From contig NZ_QNRU01000001.1 in assembly GCF_003315235.1 (NCBI RefSeq), positions 62,001 to 126,000 of the forward strand: a stretch of 64,000 bases of DNA. The letters are read 5' to 3'. A program made the translations under genes and the position numbers. The notes under the pieces are model-generated. The model was not told the DNA's origin, ran no database searches, and saw only the letters and a list, made by a program, of their open reading frames with translations. This document shows, one piece after another, positions 8,969-17,505 of this stretch (positions within the stretch are counted from its first letter, which is position 1; the number at the start of each line of letters is the position of its first letter). The stretch is from Neisseria gonorrhoeae. GTDB taxonomy: Bacteria; Pseudomonadota; Gammaproteobacteria; Burkholderiales; Neisseriaceae.

Positions 8969-9448
8969 ATGCCGGAAAGTATTTTCAAACAGATTTCCTC
9001 CGATATTTTGAGGCTGCACCGTGATTCTGTTTATTCCCTGCTCGCAACCTCGGGTTGCAACTGTCAGGTGCATGAAGCGGCATATGTCAATATTGACGGC
9101 AAATATTATATTGCGCTTTCGTGCGAACCCGAGGTGGGGGAAGTTGAAACAGGTATTTTGCTGATTGAAGATGAAAGCCGCAACCTTCGTTTGAGCTGGG
9201 TCGGTAGTGCGAGGGAGCTCGACCGCAAGGATAATGCCTACAAACGCGCCCTGTCCGCGTTGTCCAGAAAGCTGGGGCGGTGTAAGGACAAGCTGCATAC
9301 GGCGGTTCAGCCGTTTTTGTTGGAGCTGGTGCCGGAGAAAGGCAGATTTTCTGTCGGTGATGAAGAAGTTTGGATTTCTCGAAACGATTTAGTGAGGGCC
9401 TTATATCCTGTCGGGTACAGTATGCGGCAGGCAGTGTTGCAGATTTAA
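8969..9448 (+). CDS. HugZ/pyridoxamine-oxidase-fold family protein (tentative)
   Basis: A 159-residue soluble protein that resembles the split-barrel fold of HugZ-type haem-utilisation proteins: a start LLATSGCNCQVHEAAYVNIDG, then an acidic-strand region GILLIEDES. It lacks the longer C-terminal region of HugZ. A very good ribosome site (AAAGGAGGG) precedes the ATG. With the possible Fur box upstream, a role in iron or haem handling is plausible but inferred. It could instead be a general flavin-reductase-like protein. Confidence 0.6.
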   Translation: MPESIFKQISSDILRLHRDSVYSLLATSGCNCQVHEAAYVNIDGKYYIALSCEPEVGEVETGILLIEDESRNLRLSWVGSARELDRKDNAYKRALSALSRKLGRCKDKLHTAVQPFLLELVPEKGRFSVGDEEVWISRNDLVRALYPVGYSMRQAVLQI

Positions 9449-9477
9449 AGTTTTGGTAGTGGTTTGTGTTCCTTTTG

Positions 9478-9505
9478 CGCCCCTTTCTCAAGGGGCGATT
9501 TTTTT
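9478..9505 (+). terminator. Intrinsic terminator
   Basis: A GC-rich 8-bp stem CGCCCCTT/AAGGGGCG with loop TCTC, followed by a run of T. It is the strongest non-DUS terminator in this part of the window and ends the 8969-9448 gene. Confidence 0.9.
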
Positions 9506-9532
9506 TGCACGCGTGTTGGCGGCAAAGGAAAA

Positions 9533-9563
9533 ATGCCGTCTGAAACCGGTGTTCGGACGGCAT
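9533..9563 (-). terminator. DUS-pair terminator of the folK operon
   Basis: An exact DUS (9533-9544) and an inverted copy with one mismatch (9552-9563) lie 12 bases after the folK stop on the minus strand. Confidence 0.65.
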
Positions 9564-9575
9564 CCGCGTGCGGAA

Positions 9576-10070
9576 TTACCTGTCCGGTAAAAGACGGATG
9601 CCTTGATTGCCCAGCCGTTTTGACAATTCGACAACCTTTCCGTATTTTCCCAAAATAAAATCAGGGAGGATTTCTGCCAAAGGGCGTATGACGAAACTGC
9701 GTTCGTGCGCGCGCGGATGCGGCAGGGTAAGGCGGGGGTCGTCGCTGGAGATGCCGTCAAAGTCGATAATGTCCAAATCCAATGTGCGCGGTGCATTGCG
9801 GAAACTGCGTTCGCGTCCGAAATCGGCTTCGATACGGTTGAGTTCGGCAAGCAGGGCAATGCCGTCCAAGGTGGTGGAAACGGTGCAGACGGCATTGATG
9901 AAATCGGGCTGATTGTCGTAACCGACGGGTGCGGTCATATACAGTGAGGAAGCCTGTTCAAGCCGGATGTCAGGATGGGACGAGAGCGCGTCTAATGCGC
10001 CGCGTATTTGTTGTGCGGGGTTGTCAAGGTTGCTGCCCAAGGCGATGACGGCAAAATGTCTGTTGTTCAT
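9576..10070 (-). CDS. folK: Hydroxymethyldihydropterin pyrophosphokinase
   Basis: A 164-residue HPPK that transfers pyrophosphate from ATP to 6-hydroxymethyl-7,8-dihydropterin in folate synthesis. The family signatures are ALGSNL near the N-terminus, RTLDLDIIDFDG (the metal-binding and substrate loop) and LPHPRAHERSFV. It lies 9 bases after the SirB2 gene on the same strand and is the last gene of that run. Confidence 0.95.
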   Translation of the reverse strand: MNNRHFAVIALGSNLDNPAQQIRGALDALSSHPDIRLEQASSLYMTAPVGYDNQPDFINAVCTVSTTLDGIALLAELNRIEADFGRERSFRNAPRTLDLDIIDFDGISSDDPRLTLPHPRAHERSFVIRPLAEILPDFILGKYGKVVELSKRLGNQGIRLLPDR

Positions 10071-10079
10071 GGCAGTGTT

Positions 10080-10454
10080 TCAGAATGGCAGGACTTTGGT
10101 TTTGGCAAGGTAAACGATGCAGGCGATGCAACACATAGCGAGCAGGTAAACGGTGTAGAACTTGGTCGAACGCGGACGGGCGCGCATCATTACCATGCCC
10201 AGTGCGATGTAGGCGAACAGGAGCAGGATTTTTGTGCCGAGCCAAGGCGCGTTGAACGGGGAGAAATGGGTAATCTTCATCAGCCACAATCCCGTAAACA
10301 GCAGCATCGTGTCGTTGAGGTGGGGCAGTGCTTTCCAAAAGCCGACCAAGGGCTTTTCTGGATTTTTCCAAAGTAGGAAAAAACGGATGTTGAATACCAA
10401 AATGGTGATGGTAACGAAGATTTGATGGCTGTATTTGACAATCAGATACTGCAT
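10080..10454 (-). CDS. SirB2-family inner membrane protein
   Basis: A 124-residue protein with four predicted membrane segments (about residues 10-28, 45-62, 72-92, 100-118). The pattern LPHLNDTMLLFTG and the basic ARPRSTKF loop fit the SirB family, named after a Salmonella regulator of invasion genes. Its biochemical role is unknown. Confidence 0.75.
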   Translation of the reverse strand: MQYLIVKYSHQIFVTITILVFNIRFFLLWKNPEKPLVGFWKALPHLNDTMLLFTGLWLMKITHFSPFNAPWLGTKILLLFAYIALGMVMMRARPRSTKFYTVYLLAMCCIACIVYLAKTKVLPF

Positions 10455-10507
10455 GGTCGGCTCGTATCAAAATAAGGGTTAGAATCGGCTTATTTTACCG
10501 CAAACAG

Positions 10508-11068
10508 TTATTTTTGACGCAGTTTTTCAAATGCCAAAAGATAGGGTGGGCTATTCTTCCGGTTGGTAAAGCCGTAACGTAAAACGGCAAACTGTTCTTG
10601 AGGCAGGTTTTTTGCCCATTGTCCGACGGCTTCTGCCTCCTGTTTGCCGTTTTCGTGTCCCGGATAGAGGACGGCAATAAGCATACCGTCTTCTTTCAGC
10701 AGGGAGAGGGTTGCTCAAAGGGCGGGAATGCTGGTTTCCTTGTCGGTGGTCAGATTCTTGTCGCCTCCGGGCAACCAGCCGAAATTGAAAACGGCTGCAT
10801 CCAGCGGCTCCGGAATATATTGCTTCAGGTTTTCATGTCCGTCCAAGATGAGCCGTACATTGCTGTAACCTGCTTCCTGCAGACGGCATCGGGTGTTGTT
10901 CAGGGCTTGCGGCTGGATGTCGAATGCCCACACTTTCCCCCTGTTGCCTGCGGTTTGTGCGAGGAAAAGGGTGTCGTGTCCGTTGCCGGCGGTGCCGTCC
11001 AGCGCATTGCCGCCTTCGGGAAGTGCCTCCCGCAAAAGGCAATGGGCGAATGGAAGGATGTTTTTCAA
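10508..11068 (-). pseudogene. Class I SAM methyltransferase (YtqB-like rRNA methylase family), interrupted by in-frame TGA
   Basis: The N-terminal part has a clear motif I (ALDGTAGNGHDTLFLAQ) and an FNFGWLPGGDK motif that matches the YtqB/rRNA methylase family (PF06962). An in-frame TGA at 10715-10717 follows residue 117. The same frame continues without gaps for another 68 codons, including LIAVLYPGHENGKQE, up to a TAA at 10508-10510. A single C-to-T change (CGA to TGA) would explain it. The full protein would be 186 residues, the normal family length. Readthrough or a sequencing error cannot be excluded. Confidence 0.8.
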
Positions 11069-11086
11069 TAATATTTTTAAATGCCG

Positions 11087-11127
11087 CCTGAAAATAAAAA
11101 TACCTTACCGTTGTCCGGTAAGGTATT
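11087..11127 (-). terminator. Terminator of hfq
   Basis: A 12-bp stem built on ATACCTTACCG / CGGTAAGGTAT (11100-11110 and 11116-11126) with a T-rich tail on the minus strand. Confidence 0.75.
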
Positions 11128-11158
11128 GAAAGATATGACACGTCATGCTTCGTGCGGA

Positions 11159-11452
11159 TTATTCGGCAGGCTGCTGGACGGTTTCCACTTGGACAAGGGT
11201 CGAAGCCGGTGCGGCTTGGGGTTTGTTTTCATGTTGGAGGTTGACGGAGCGAGCCGGTACGATGGTGGAAATGGCGTGTTTGTAAACCATTTGGGTTACG
11301 GAAGTGTTTCTCAGAAGAACGACGTATTGGTCGAAAGATTCGACCTGACCTTGCAATTTGATACCGTTAACTAAGTAAATCGAAACCGGAACATGCTCTT
11401 TACGCAATGCGTTCAGGAAGGGATCTTGCAACATTTGTCCTTTAGCTGTCAT
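11159..11452 (-). CDS. hfq: RNA chaperone Hfq
   Basis: A 97-residue Sm-like protein that forms hexamers and pairs small RNAs with their targets. Sm1 ([20 protein letters not shown], then [13 protein letters not shown]) and Sm2 ([10 protein letters not shown]) are intact. The C-terminal tail (residues 70-97) is rich in Ala, Pro and Gln and differs from that of E. coli. Here hfq sits beside pbpG, not the miaA-hflX pair. A longer upstream frame exists but the ATG at 11452 fits the family. Confidence 0.97.
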   Translation of the reverse strand: MTAKGQMLQDPFLNALRKEHVPVSIYLVNGIKLQGQVESFDQYVVLLRNTSVTQMVYKHAISTIVPARSVNLQHENKPQAAPASTLVQVETVQQPAE

Positions 11453-11580
11453 ATTTTTTAACTCCGCTATTATGATTGTGAAATCGGGCAGATGCCCTGT
11501 GCGTGTCGAATTGTAGCCTGGAATAGGAAAAATTACCAATTTTTTTGTGTTTGGGCGGTTTTCCGCCGGGCATTTGTATG

Positions 11581-12519
11581 TCAGGAGCGTTGCTGCAGCA
11601 TCCACGATTCGATTTTGCGGGCGTCGTTGACGCGTGTGGCGGATGTGGGCGAGTTCAGCAATACGATGGTAACGGGTTGGTTTTGAATGTTGGCTTTGAC
11701 AACCATAGACCTGCCTGCCTCGCGGATGTAGCCGGTTTTCTGCAATTCGATGTTCCACATGCCTTCCCTGACCAGGGCATTGGAGTTTTTATAGTTTTGC
11801 TGCCCGTTTTTGGTTTGTACCGAGGCGTAGTTGGAAGTCGAGTTGGTGCGGATTTGCGGATATTGGGCGGCGGCGTTGACCATGAGGCTCAGGTCTTTGG
11901 CGGTGGAAACGTTTTGGAAGTTGAGTCCGGTCGGTTCGTAAAAGCGGCTGCCGTACATGCCCAGGCTTTGGGCTTTGCGGTTCATGGCGGCGACAAATGC
12001 GCCCATGCCGCCGGGGTAGGTTCTGCCCAATGCATGGGTGGCGCGGTTTTCGCTGCTCATCAGGCTAAGGTGCAGCAGTTCTTTACGTGTAAGTGCCGTA
12101 CCTATGGCAAGACGGCTGCCGGTCCCTTTGAGGCGGTCGATTTCGTCGGGTGTGATGGTAACGGTTTCGTTCATGTCCAAGTTTGCATCCAAAACGACCA
12201 TCGCGCTCATGAGCTTGGAAATGGAGGCAATGGGCATAATCCTGTCGGCGTTTTTCTGATACAGTATTTGCCCTGTTTTGTTGTTGACGACCAGTGCGGA
12301 TTGGGAGGACAGAATCAGCCCGCCCGTAATGGCCTGGGTATCGGCGGGATATATCGTGCTTTCGGCGAATATTTCTATCGGATCGGAGGAGGTAAGCATG
12401 TTCTGTTCTAAAAATTGCCCTAAAATGTCGTTGTCGGCAAAAAGGTGGGCTGACGGCAGGGAAAGGCAGAGGCCGAGCAGCAGCGATGAGGGCAGGCGTT
12501 TCAGGGTGCGGATGGACAT
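11581..12519 (-). CDS. pbpG: D-alanyl-D-alanine endopeptidase, PBP7-like (gonococcal PBP4)
   Basis: A 312-residue periplasmic low-molecular-mass penicillin-binding protein that cuts peptide cross-links in murein. Residues 1-28 form a signal peptide ending at LFA-D. The active-site motifs are SISK (residues 99-102), SEN near 156 and KTG near 247. I chose the ATG at 12519 because it begins the signal peptide; the frame upstream lacks a plausible leader. Confidence 0.93.
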   Translation of the reverse strand: MSIRTLKRLPSSLLLGLCLSLPSAHLFADNDILGQFLEQNMLTSSDPIEIFAESTIYPADTQAITGGLILSSQSALVVNNKTGQILYQKNADRIMPIASISKLMSAMVVLDANLDMNETVTITPDEIDRLKGTGSRLAIGTALTRKELLHLSLMSSENRATHALGRTYPGGMGAFVAAMNRKAQSLGMYGSRFYEPTGLNFQNVSTAKDLSLMVNAAAQYPQIRTNSTSNYASVQTKNGQQNYKNSNALVREGMWNIELQKTGYIREAGRSMVVKANIQNQPVTIVLLNSPTSATRVNDARKIESWMLQQRS

Positions 12520-12839
12520 TTTTGGTTCCGTATTTTTGAGTATTGGCGTTATTTTGTTGAAAAAACAGCCATCTGTAAAGTATGTCGTCTGACAGGAGAC
12601 TGCCCGTAGGCGGGCGGTCTTGTTGTGTTTTTGGAGTTGGGTTTTATAACATTCTGTTTTTAAATCGGAACATATTTTGTGGTTTGACATGGATATTTTT
12701 CATGCCGTCGTGTGTCGGTTTGGATGTTTCCGGCGGTTGAATCCTTGTCCTTTGGGGCGGTAGAATCGGGGTTGGTTTGGCAATTGCGGCGGTGCGTCTG
12801 CGTGCCGTTTTGAATAATGGGAATATCGGGAGTAGGACT

Positions 12840-13280
12840 ATGGATATGAAATATGAATTTACCCTGCCTTCGAGCAGCGGTGCGGATTTTCATTCGGCAG
12901 AACATCTGCCTTTGGTCGTGTATTTTTATCCGAAAGACAGTACGCCGGGCTGTACGACGGAAGGCTTGGATTTTAATGCGCGTTTGGAACAGTTTGAGGC
13001 ATTGGGTTATACCGTGGTCGGTATTTCCCGCGACGGCGTAAAGGCGCATCAGAATTTTTGCGCCAAGCAGGGTTTCCGGTTCGAGCTGTTGAGCGACAAG
13101 GATGAAACGGTGTGCCGCCTGTTTGATGTCATCAAATTGAAAAAACTGTATGGGAAAGAGTCGTTAGGCATCGAGCGCAGTACGTTCGTTCTGAACAAGG
13201 ACGGCGAAATTGTCCGGGAGTGGCGGAAAGTCAAAGTGGCGGGTCATGCACAGGAAGTGTTGGAAACGCTTTCCCGATGA
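12840..13280 (+). CDS. bcp: Thioredoxin-dependent peroxiredoxin, BCP/PrxQ type
   Basis: A 146-residue peroxiredoxin that reduces hydrogen and organic peroxides. The peroxidatic cysteine lies in FYPKDSTPGCTTEGLDF. The usual second cysteine five residues later is replaced (TEGLD), so it may be the one-Cys type. The ATG at 12840 follows GGGAGTAGGA, a usable ribosome site; the frame is open upstream to 12777. Confidence 0.9.
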   Translation: MDMKYEFTLPSSSGADFHSAEHLPLVVYFYPKDSTPGCTTEGLDFNARLEQFEALGYTVVGISRDGVKAHQNFCAKQGFRFELLSDKDETVCRLFDVIKLKKLYGKESLGIERSTFVLNKDGEIVREWRKVKVAGHAQEVLETLSR

Positions 13281-13288
13281 TGTGAACC

Positions 13289-13317
13289 ATGCCGTCTGAA
13301 GAAGATTCAGACGGCAT
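13289..13317 (+). terminator. DUS-pair terminator after bcp
   Basis: An exact DUS (13289-13300) and its inverted copy (13306-13317), 5-base loop. It ends 15 bases before the xerD start. Confidence 0.65.
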
Positions 13318-13331
13318 TGGTTTGGAACGCT

Positions 13332-14207
13332 ATGGAAAACGGTTTGATTGACAGGCTGCTGGAAACTTTGTGGTTGGATCGGCGGCTCAGTCGGAATACT
13401 TTGGACAGCTACCGGCGGGATTTGGAAAAGATCGCCCGCCGGCTGTCTTTGTGCGGCAGAACGCTGAAGGATGCGGACGAAGCAGATTTGGCGGCGGCGG
13501 TTTATGTTGACGGGGAGCAACGGGGTTCGCAGGCACGCGCACTGTCGGCGTGCAAACGCCTGTATGTGTGGATGGAACGGGAAGGGATGAGGGCGGACAA
13601 TCCCACCCGCCTGCTGAAACCGCCAAAAATCGACAGAAACATCCCGACACTGATTACAGAACAGCAGATTTCCCGACTGCTTGCCGCACCGGATACCGAC
13701 ACGCCGCACGGTTTGCGGGATAAGGCCCTGCTCGAATTGATGTACGCGACCGGCTTGCGCGTCAGCGAGGCGGTCGGGCTGAATTTCGGCAATGTGGATT
13801 TGGACAGGGGTTGTATTACCACGCTGGGCAAGGGCGACAAGCAGAGGATGGTCCCGATGGGACAGGAGTCAGCGTATTGGGTGGAACGCTATTATACGGA
13901 GGCACGCCCGCTTCTGCTGAAAGGCAGGAGTTGCGACGCATTGTTTGTCAGTCAGAAAAAAACGGGCATTTCCCGGCAGTTGGCGTGGATGATTGTCAAA
14001 GAATATGCCGGCAGGGCAGGCATCGGGCACATCAGCCCGCACAGCCTGCGCCACGCCTTTGCCACGCATCTGGTGCGGCACGGATTGGATTTGCGCGTAG
14101 TTCAGGATATGTTGGGACACGCCGATTTGAACACGACTCAGATTTATACCCATGTTGCCAATGTGCGGCTGCATAGCGTGGTTAAGGAACACCATTCCCG
14201 AAACTGA
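13332..14207 (+). CDS. xerD: Tyrosine recombinase XerD
   Basis: A 291-residue tyrosine recombinase that, with XerC, resolves chromosome dimers at dif. The catalytic set is visible: Arg143 in TGLRVSE, Lys in KGDK near 167-170, His237 and Arg240 in HSLRHAFATH, His263 in LGHADL and Tyr272 in TTQIYTHV. The SAM-like core-binding domain covers about residues 1-95. Starting at the ATG at 13332 avoids the TTG inside the preceding DUS. Confidence 0.93.
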   Translation: MENGLIDRLLETLWLDRRLSRNTLDSYRRDLEKIARRLSLCGRTLKDADEADLAAAVYVDGEQRGSQARALSACKRLYVWMEREGMRADNPTRLLKPPKIDRNIPTLITEQQISRLLAAPDTDTPHGLRDKALLELMYATGLRVSEAVGLNFGNVDLDRGCITTLGKGDKQRMVPMGQESAYWVERYYTEARPLLLKGRSCDALFVSQKKTGISRQLAWMIVKEYAGRAGIGHISPHSLRHAFATHLVRHGLDLRVVQDMLGHADLNTTQIYTHVANVRLHSVVKEHHSRN

Positions 14208-14326
14208 GGCTTCTGCTTCGGTTTAATAAGAAATCAATCGAAAATGCAAACTTGATAAAAAATTACCAAGACAAACCGTGTATGCCGACCTTGCAATGCG
14301 AACCGTTTTTATTTATATTTGCGTAC

Positions 14327-14345
14327 GATAATAAAAGTCGCTATC
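14327..14345. promoter_or_regulatory. Possible Fur box upstream of bfd
   Basis: GATAATAAAAGTCGCTATC matches 14 of 19 positions of the palindromic Fur consensus, with both ends exact. It lies 34 bases before the bfd start. Iron repression of bfd is expected from its role elsewhere. Confidence 0.45.
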
Positions 14346-14378
14346 GGTACGATAGTTTGAGAACACACGGAGCACAAA

Positions 14379-14579
14379 ATGTTTGTCTGCATCTGCAATG
14401 CCGTTACCGACCATCAAATCAAGGAAACCATCGCTGCCGGCGCGACCACAATGGGCGATTTGCAGTCGCAATTGGGCGTGGCGAGCTGCTGCGGCTGCTG
14501 CGGGGAGTTTGCCGCTTCGTTTCTGACGGCGCACAACGCGCAACCGACGGTTACGGCGGGTATCAACGTTCAAGCGTAA
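14379..14579 (+). CDS. bfd: Bacterioferritin-associated ferredoxin
   Basis: A 66-residue [2Fe-2S] protein of the Bfd family, which delivers electrons to bacterioferritin to release stored iron. Cys4 and Cys6 (MFVCICNAV) and a C-terminal SCCGCCGEF cluster supply the ligands. It follows xerD and has its own promoter region with the possible Fur site. Confidence 0.93.
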   Translation: MFVCICNAVTDHQIKETIAAGATTMGDLQSQLGVASCCGCCGEFAASFLTAHNAQPTVTAGINVQA

Positions 14580-14592
14580 AACGGTTTTGGAA

Positions 14593-14619
14593 ATGCCGTC
14601 TGAACTGTTCAGACGGCAT
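14593..14619 (+). terminator. DUS-pair terminator after bfd
   Basis: Exact DUS 14593-14604 and inverted copy 14608-14619 with a 3-base loop and a T-run. Confidence 0.8.
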
Positions 14620-14744
14620 TTTTGCTGTTTTTGGCAGGACTTGAGTATCATCTTCCTCGAAGACATTGTTTTTTCCCAAATAGACCATGATTCTGCTGCG
14701 TCTAAGGCTTTGGCGTGTGCAAATTGACAGATAAGGAAACGCGG

Positions 14745-14978
14745 ATGAAATTGACCTTGATGTTTCGTGAATATTGCAGCTTGTGCCACAAAATGCGCGA
14801 TGCACTCAAACCTTTTCAGGATGAATACGGGTTCGGGCTGGAAGTGGTCGATGTGGATGAAAATCCTGTTTTGGAAGAAAAATACAATGAGCTGATTCCC
14901 GTTTTGTTGGCGGGAGATGAGGAAATTTGCCACTGGTTTTTGGATGAGGACAGGTTGAAACAGTTTCTCGAACGGTAA
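14745..14978 (+). CDS. Glutaredoxin-like protein, CxxC type
   Basis: A 77-residue thioredoxin-fold protein with a CSLCHKM active site, close to the N-terminus (MKLTLMFREYCSLC). It resembles the small glutaredoxin family (DUF836). AAGGA at 14733-14737 places the start at the ATG 14745. The function is unknown beyond thiol redox chemistry. It converges on the small basic peptide gene through one terminator. Confidence 0.8.
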   Translation: MKLTLMFREYCSLCHKMRDALKPFQDEYGFGLEVVDVDENPVLEEKYNELIPVLLAGDEEICHWFLDEDRLKQFLER

Positions 14979-14981
14979 AAA

Positions 14982-15012
14982 ATGCCGTCTGAAGCAGGAC
15001 TTCAGACGGCAT
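14982..15012. terminator. Bidirectional DUS-pair terminator
   Basis: Exact DUS 14982-14993 and inverted copy 15001-15012, with A/T runs on both sides. It serves the glutaredoxin-like gene on the plus strand and the small ORF at 15023-15118 on the minus strand. Confidence 0.8.
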
Positions 15013-15022
15013 TTTTTTCAAA

Positions 15023-15118
15023 TCAACGTTCTTTACGTTTTTGTGGGGCTGATGACCTGCCGGTAAAGGAAGCACGTTTGGATGCCTGGTAAATTGCCAA
15101 TCTTCTACGGTGTTGCAT
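15023..15118 (-). CDS. Possible small basic peptide, 31 residues
   Basis: A 31-codon ORF encodes MQHRRRLAIYQASKRASFTG plus a further 11 basic residues ending in PQKRKER; about a third of the residues are Arg or Lys. Upstream is a usable ribosome site (GAAAGGG, spacing 5-6). A -35/-10 pair (TTGCCA, 17 bases, TAAATT) lies at 15193-15221, and a terminator begins 11 bases after the stop. Together this reads as a complete transcription unit. I know no family; ribosomal or nucleic-acid binding is only a guess. It is too short for routine gene callers. Confidence 0.5.
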   Translation of the reverse strand: MQHRRRLAIYQASKRASFTGRSSAPQKRKER

Positions 15119-15192
15119 ATTGACCCTTTCTTTATTTTATTTGTCGGTTGGGAGAATTCTTAATTTATTGATTTTTTCAATAAAAATTAGAA

Positions 15193-15221
15193 AATTTATT
15201 GTGAGATGTCATTGTTGGCAA
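15193..15221 (-). promoter_or_regulatory. Possible promoter of the small basic peptide gene
   Basis: Minus strand -35 TTGCCA (15216-15221) and -10 TAAATT (15193-15198), 17-base spacing. An 8-bp hairpin (15164-15171 with 15177-15184) lies in the leader. Confidence 0.45.
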
Positions 15222-15304
15222 TCATATCATGTTTTGCTGTTGATGGAAGCATGATTGTGTAAAGATGATATGTGTTTGTGTAATCAGTAGATTTTATAAG
15301 AAAA

Positions 15305-15326
15305 CCGCCAAGGCGGTGCTTGGCGG
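15305..15326 (-). terminator. Terminator of the RmlD-like gene
   Basis: Stem CCGCCAAG / CTTGGCGG with a 6-base loop, followed on the minus strand by TTTTCTTAT. Confidence 0.75.
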
Positions 15327-15349
15327 AGGAAACGGAGGGGCGGGCGGCA

Positions 15350-16213
15350 TCAGAGCAGCTTGGAAACGACCTGTGCAAGGGCTTTTTGCCAGTCTGACGG
15401 TTTGATGCCGAAGTCGTTTTCGATTTTGCGGCAGTCCAAAATGCTGTATGCGGGCCTGGGGGCGGCAGCCGCAGAGCCTTCATCCGAAACGGCTTTCAGT
15501 TCGGGAACGGGAAAAGAGGCATCCTGTTGCAATGCCGTCTGAAAGATGTGCCGGGCAAATTCGTACCAGGATACGGATTTGCCGCCGGCGTAGTGGTAAA
15601 TGCCGCGAACGGGATTGGACTGCTGCAACAGGCGGATGATGGCGGCGGACAAGTCGCCGGCATAGGTCGGGCAGCCGATTTGGTTGTGGACGGCGGACAG
15701 CGGGGAACGTTCCCGCGCAAGGTTCAGCATCGTGCGGACAAAGTTGTCCCCGTATTCGCTAAACAGCCAAGAAGTCCGCAGGATAAGGCTGTCGGGATTG
15801 GCAGACAGTGCGAGCAGTTCGCCGGCGGTTTTGGATTGTCCGTATACATTGGAAGGGTTGGTAAAGTCGCTTTCCTGATAGGGTATTTTCCCTTTTCCGT
15901 CAAAGACATAGTCGGTTGAGATGTGGATGAATCGGGCATGGGCGCGATGTGCTGCCAAGGCAAGGTTGTAAACGGCGGAAGCATTGACGGCAAATGCCGC
16001 TGCCGCATCGCCTTCCGCTTTGTCGACGGCAGTATAGGCAGCCGTGTTGACAATAGCGTCGGGTTGGAAACTTTTGACCATGTTGCAGACGGCATCGGCA
16101 TCGGTAATGTCTAGGGATGCGGAATCCGTCGCAATGGTTTCCCAGTCTTCAGGAAGACGGTCGCGCAGGCAGTGTGCCAGTTGGCTTTTCGAGCCTGTCA
16201 ATAGGATTCTCAT
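15350..16213 (-). CDS. rfbD: dTDP-4-dehydrorhamnose reductase (RmlD-like)
   Basis: A 287-residue NAD(P)-dependent reductase of the RmlD family. The nucleotide motif is a variant, [10 protein letters not shown] (GxxxQL as usual in RmlD). The catalytic motif is YGQSKTAGE, and the [10 protein letters not shown] stretch is characteristic. No rfbA, B or C genes lie next to it here, so its substrate is uncertain; a nucleotide-sugar reductase for surface glycans is the family guess. Confidence 0.82.
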   Translation of the reverse strand: MRILLTGSKSQLAHCLRDRLPEDWETIATDSASLDITDADAVCNMVKSFQPDAIVNTAAYTAVDKAEGDAAAAFAVNASAVYNLALAAHRAHARFIHISTDYVFDGKGKIPYQESDFTNPSNVYGQSKTAGELLALSANPDSLILRTSWLFSEYGDNFVRTMLNLARERSPLSAVHNQIGCPTYAGDLSAAIIRLLQQSNPVRGIYHYAGGKSVSWYEFARHIFQTALQQDASFPVPELKAVSDEGSAAAAPRPAYSILDCRKIENDFGIKPSDWQKALAQVVSKLL

Positions 16214-16405
16214 GAGGTATTTCCTTTGGTGAAAGTGTATTGTAGGACTTGCTGTCGGTATTATAGTGCCAAAACTTTGCCGACGGTTGACGGGTTGGCT
16301 TTTTGTGCCATGGGTATTGTTTTGCGCCGACTTCGGCTAGAATATCGGTTTGCGATTCAAACCTGTCGGGTCGGTATTTTCAAGATATTTTCAGGGGGGT
16401 GCGAA

Positions 16406-17269
16406 ATGAGTGAGATTGGTTTGGTAAAGATTTATTCCGGAAAAGTGCGCGATTTATATGAAATCGACGATAAACGTATGCTGATGGTCGCTTCCGACCG
16501 CCTGTCCGCGTTTGATGTGATTTTGGACGCCCCGATTCCGGGTAAGGGCGAAATCCTGACGCAGATTTCCAATTTTTGGTTTAAAAAACTGGCGCATATT
16601 ATGCCCAACCATTTCACCGGCGATACCGTGTACGATGTTTTGCCTGAAAACGAAGCCAAAGCTTTGGAAAAACGCGCCGTTGTAGCTAAAAAACTCACTC
16701 CGGTGAAAGTGGAGGCCATTGTGCGCGGTTATCTGGCAGGCAGCGGTTGGAAAGATTATCAAAAAACCGGCTCGGTTTGCGGTATTCGGCTGCCCGAAGG
16801 TATGCGGGAAGCGCAACAACTACCCGAAGTGATTTTTACGCCCTCAACTAAAGCCGCAGTCGGCGATCACGATGAAAACATCAGCTTTGAAGAATGCGGA
16901 CGCATTATCGGTAAAGAATTGGCGGAAGAAGTGCGCGACAAAGCGGTTCGGCTTTACACCGAAGCGGCGGAATATGCCAAATCGCGCGGCATCATCATTT
17001 GCGATACCAAATTTGAATTCGGTTTGGATGAAGAAGGTACGCTGACGCTGATGGATGAGGTATTGACTCCCGATTCGAGCCGCTTCTGGCCGGCGGATCA
17101 ATATGAAGTCGGCACCAATCCGCCGTCTTTTGACAAACAATTCGTCCGCGACTGGCTGGAACAAAGCGGTTGGAACAAAAAAGCCCCTGCGCCTAAAGTG
17201 CCTGCCGATGTAATTCGGAAAACGGTCGAGAAATATCAGGAAGCATTGACTTTACTGACACAAGATTGA
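16406..17269 (+). CDS. purC: SAICAR synthase
   Basis: A 287-residue phosphoribosylaminoimidazole-succinocarboxamide synthase of purine synthesis. Signatures include [10 protein letters not shown] at the N-terminus, [14 protein letters not shown], and [14 protein letters not shown] near 215. The ATG at 16406 follows AGGGGGG; the open frame upstream has no other plausible start. Confidence 0.96.
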   Translation: MSEIGLVKIYSGKVRDLYEIDDKRMLMVASDRLSAFDVILDAPIPGKGEILTQISNFWFKKLAHIMPNHFTGDTVYDVLPENEAKALEKRAVVAKKLTPVKVEAIVRGYLAGSGWKDYQKTGSVCGIRLPEGMREAQQLPEVIFTPSTKAAVGDHDENISFEECGRIIGKELAEEVRDKAVRLYTEAAEYAKSRGIIICDTKFEFGLDEEGTLTLMDEVLTPDSSRFWPADQYEVGTNPPSFDKQFVRDWLEQSGWNKKAPAPKVPADVIRKTVEKYQEALTLLTQD

Positions 17270-17282
17270 TTTTGAAGACTGA

Positions 17283-17316
17283 AGGCCGTCTGAAAAGGAT
17301 ATGTTTCAGACGGCCT
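17283..17316 (+). terminator. AG-type DUS pair, terminator after purC
   Basis: The arms are AGGCCGTCTGAA (17283-17294) and its inverted copy (17305-17316), followed by a T-run. This is the AG-DUS dialect, not the AT form used elsewhere in the window. Confidence 0.75.
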
Positions 17317-17505
17317 TTTTATTGTATCAATACTGGATTTTAAGGATGGTTGCCTTTATAATCCGCAATTGCTTTCAGCGTCCGAAATGCCGTCTGAAAG
17401 CTTGTTTACAACCTGCCGCACGGTCTGAAACCCTAACTATGCACATTCGGATTTTAGTGTGCATTATTAGTGTTTTAGCAGTGCGGTATTTTGAAAGGAA
17501 CAATG

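Noticed and set aside
14806-15075. A longer minus-strand frame across the glutaredoxin-like gene
   Set aside because: It runs through the DUS terminator and the antisense of a real gene. The 31-residue frame at 15023-15118 is the better candidate there.
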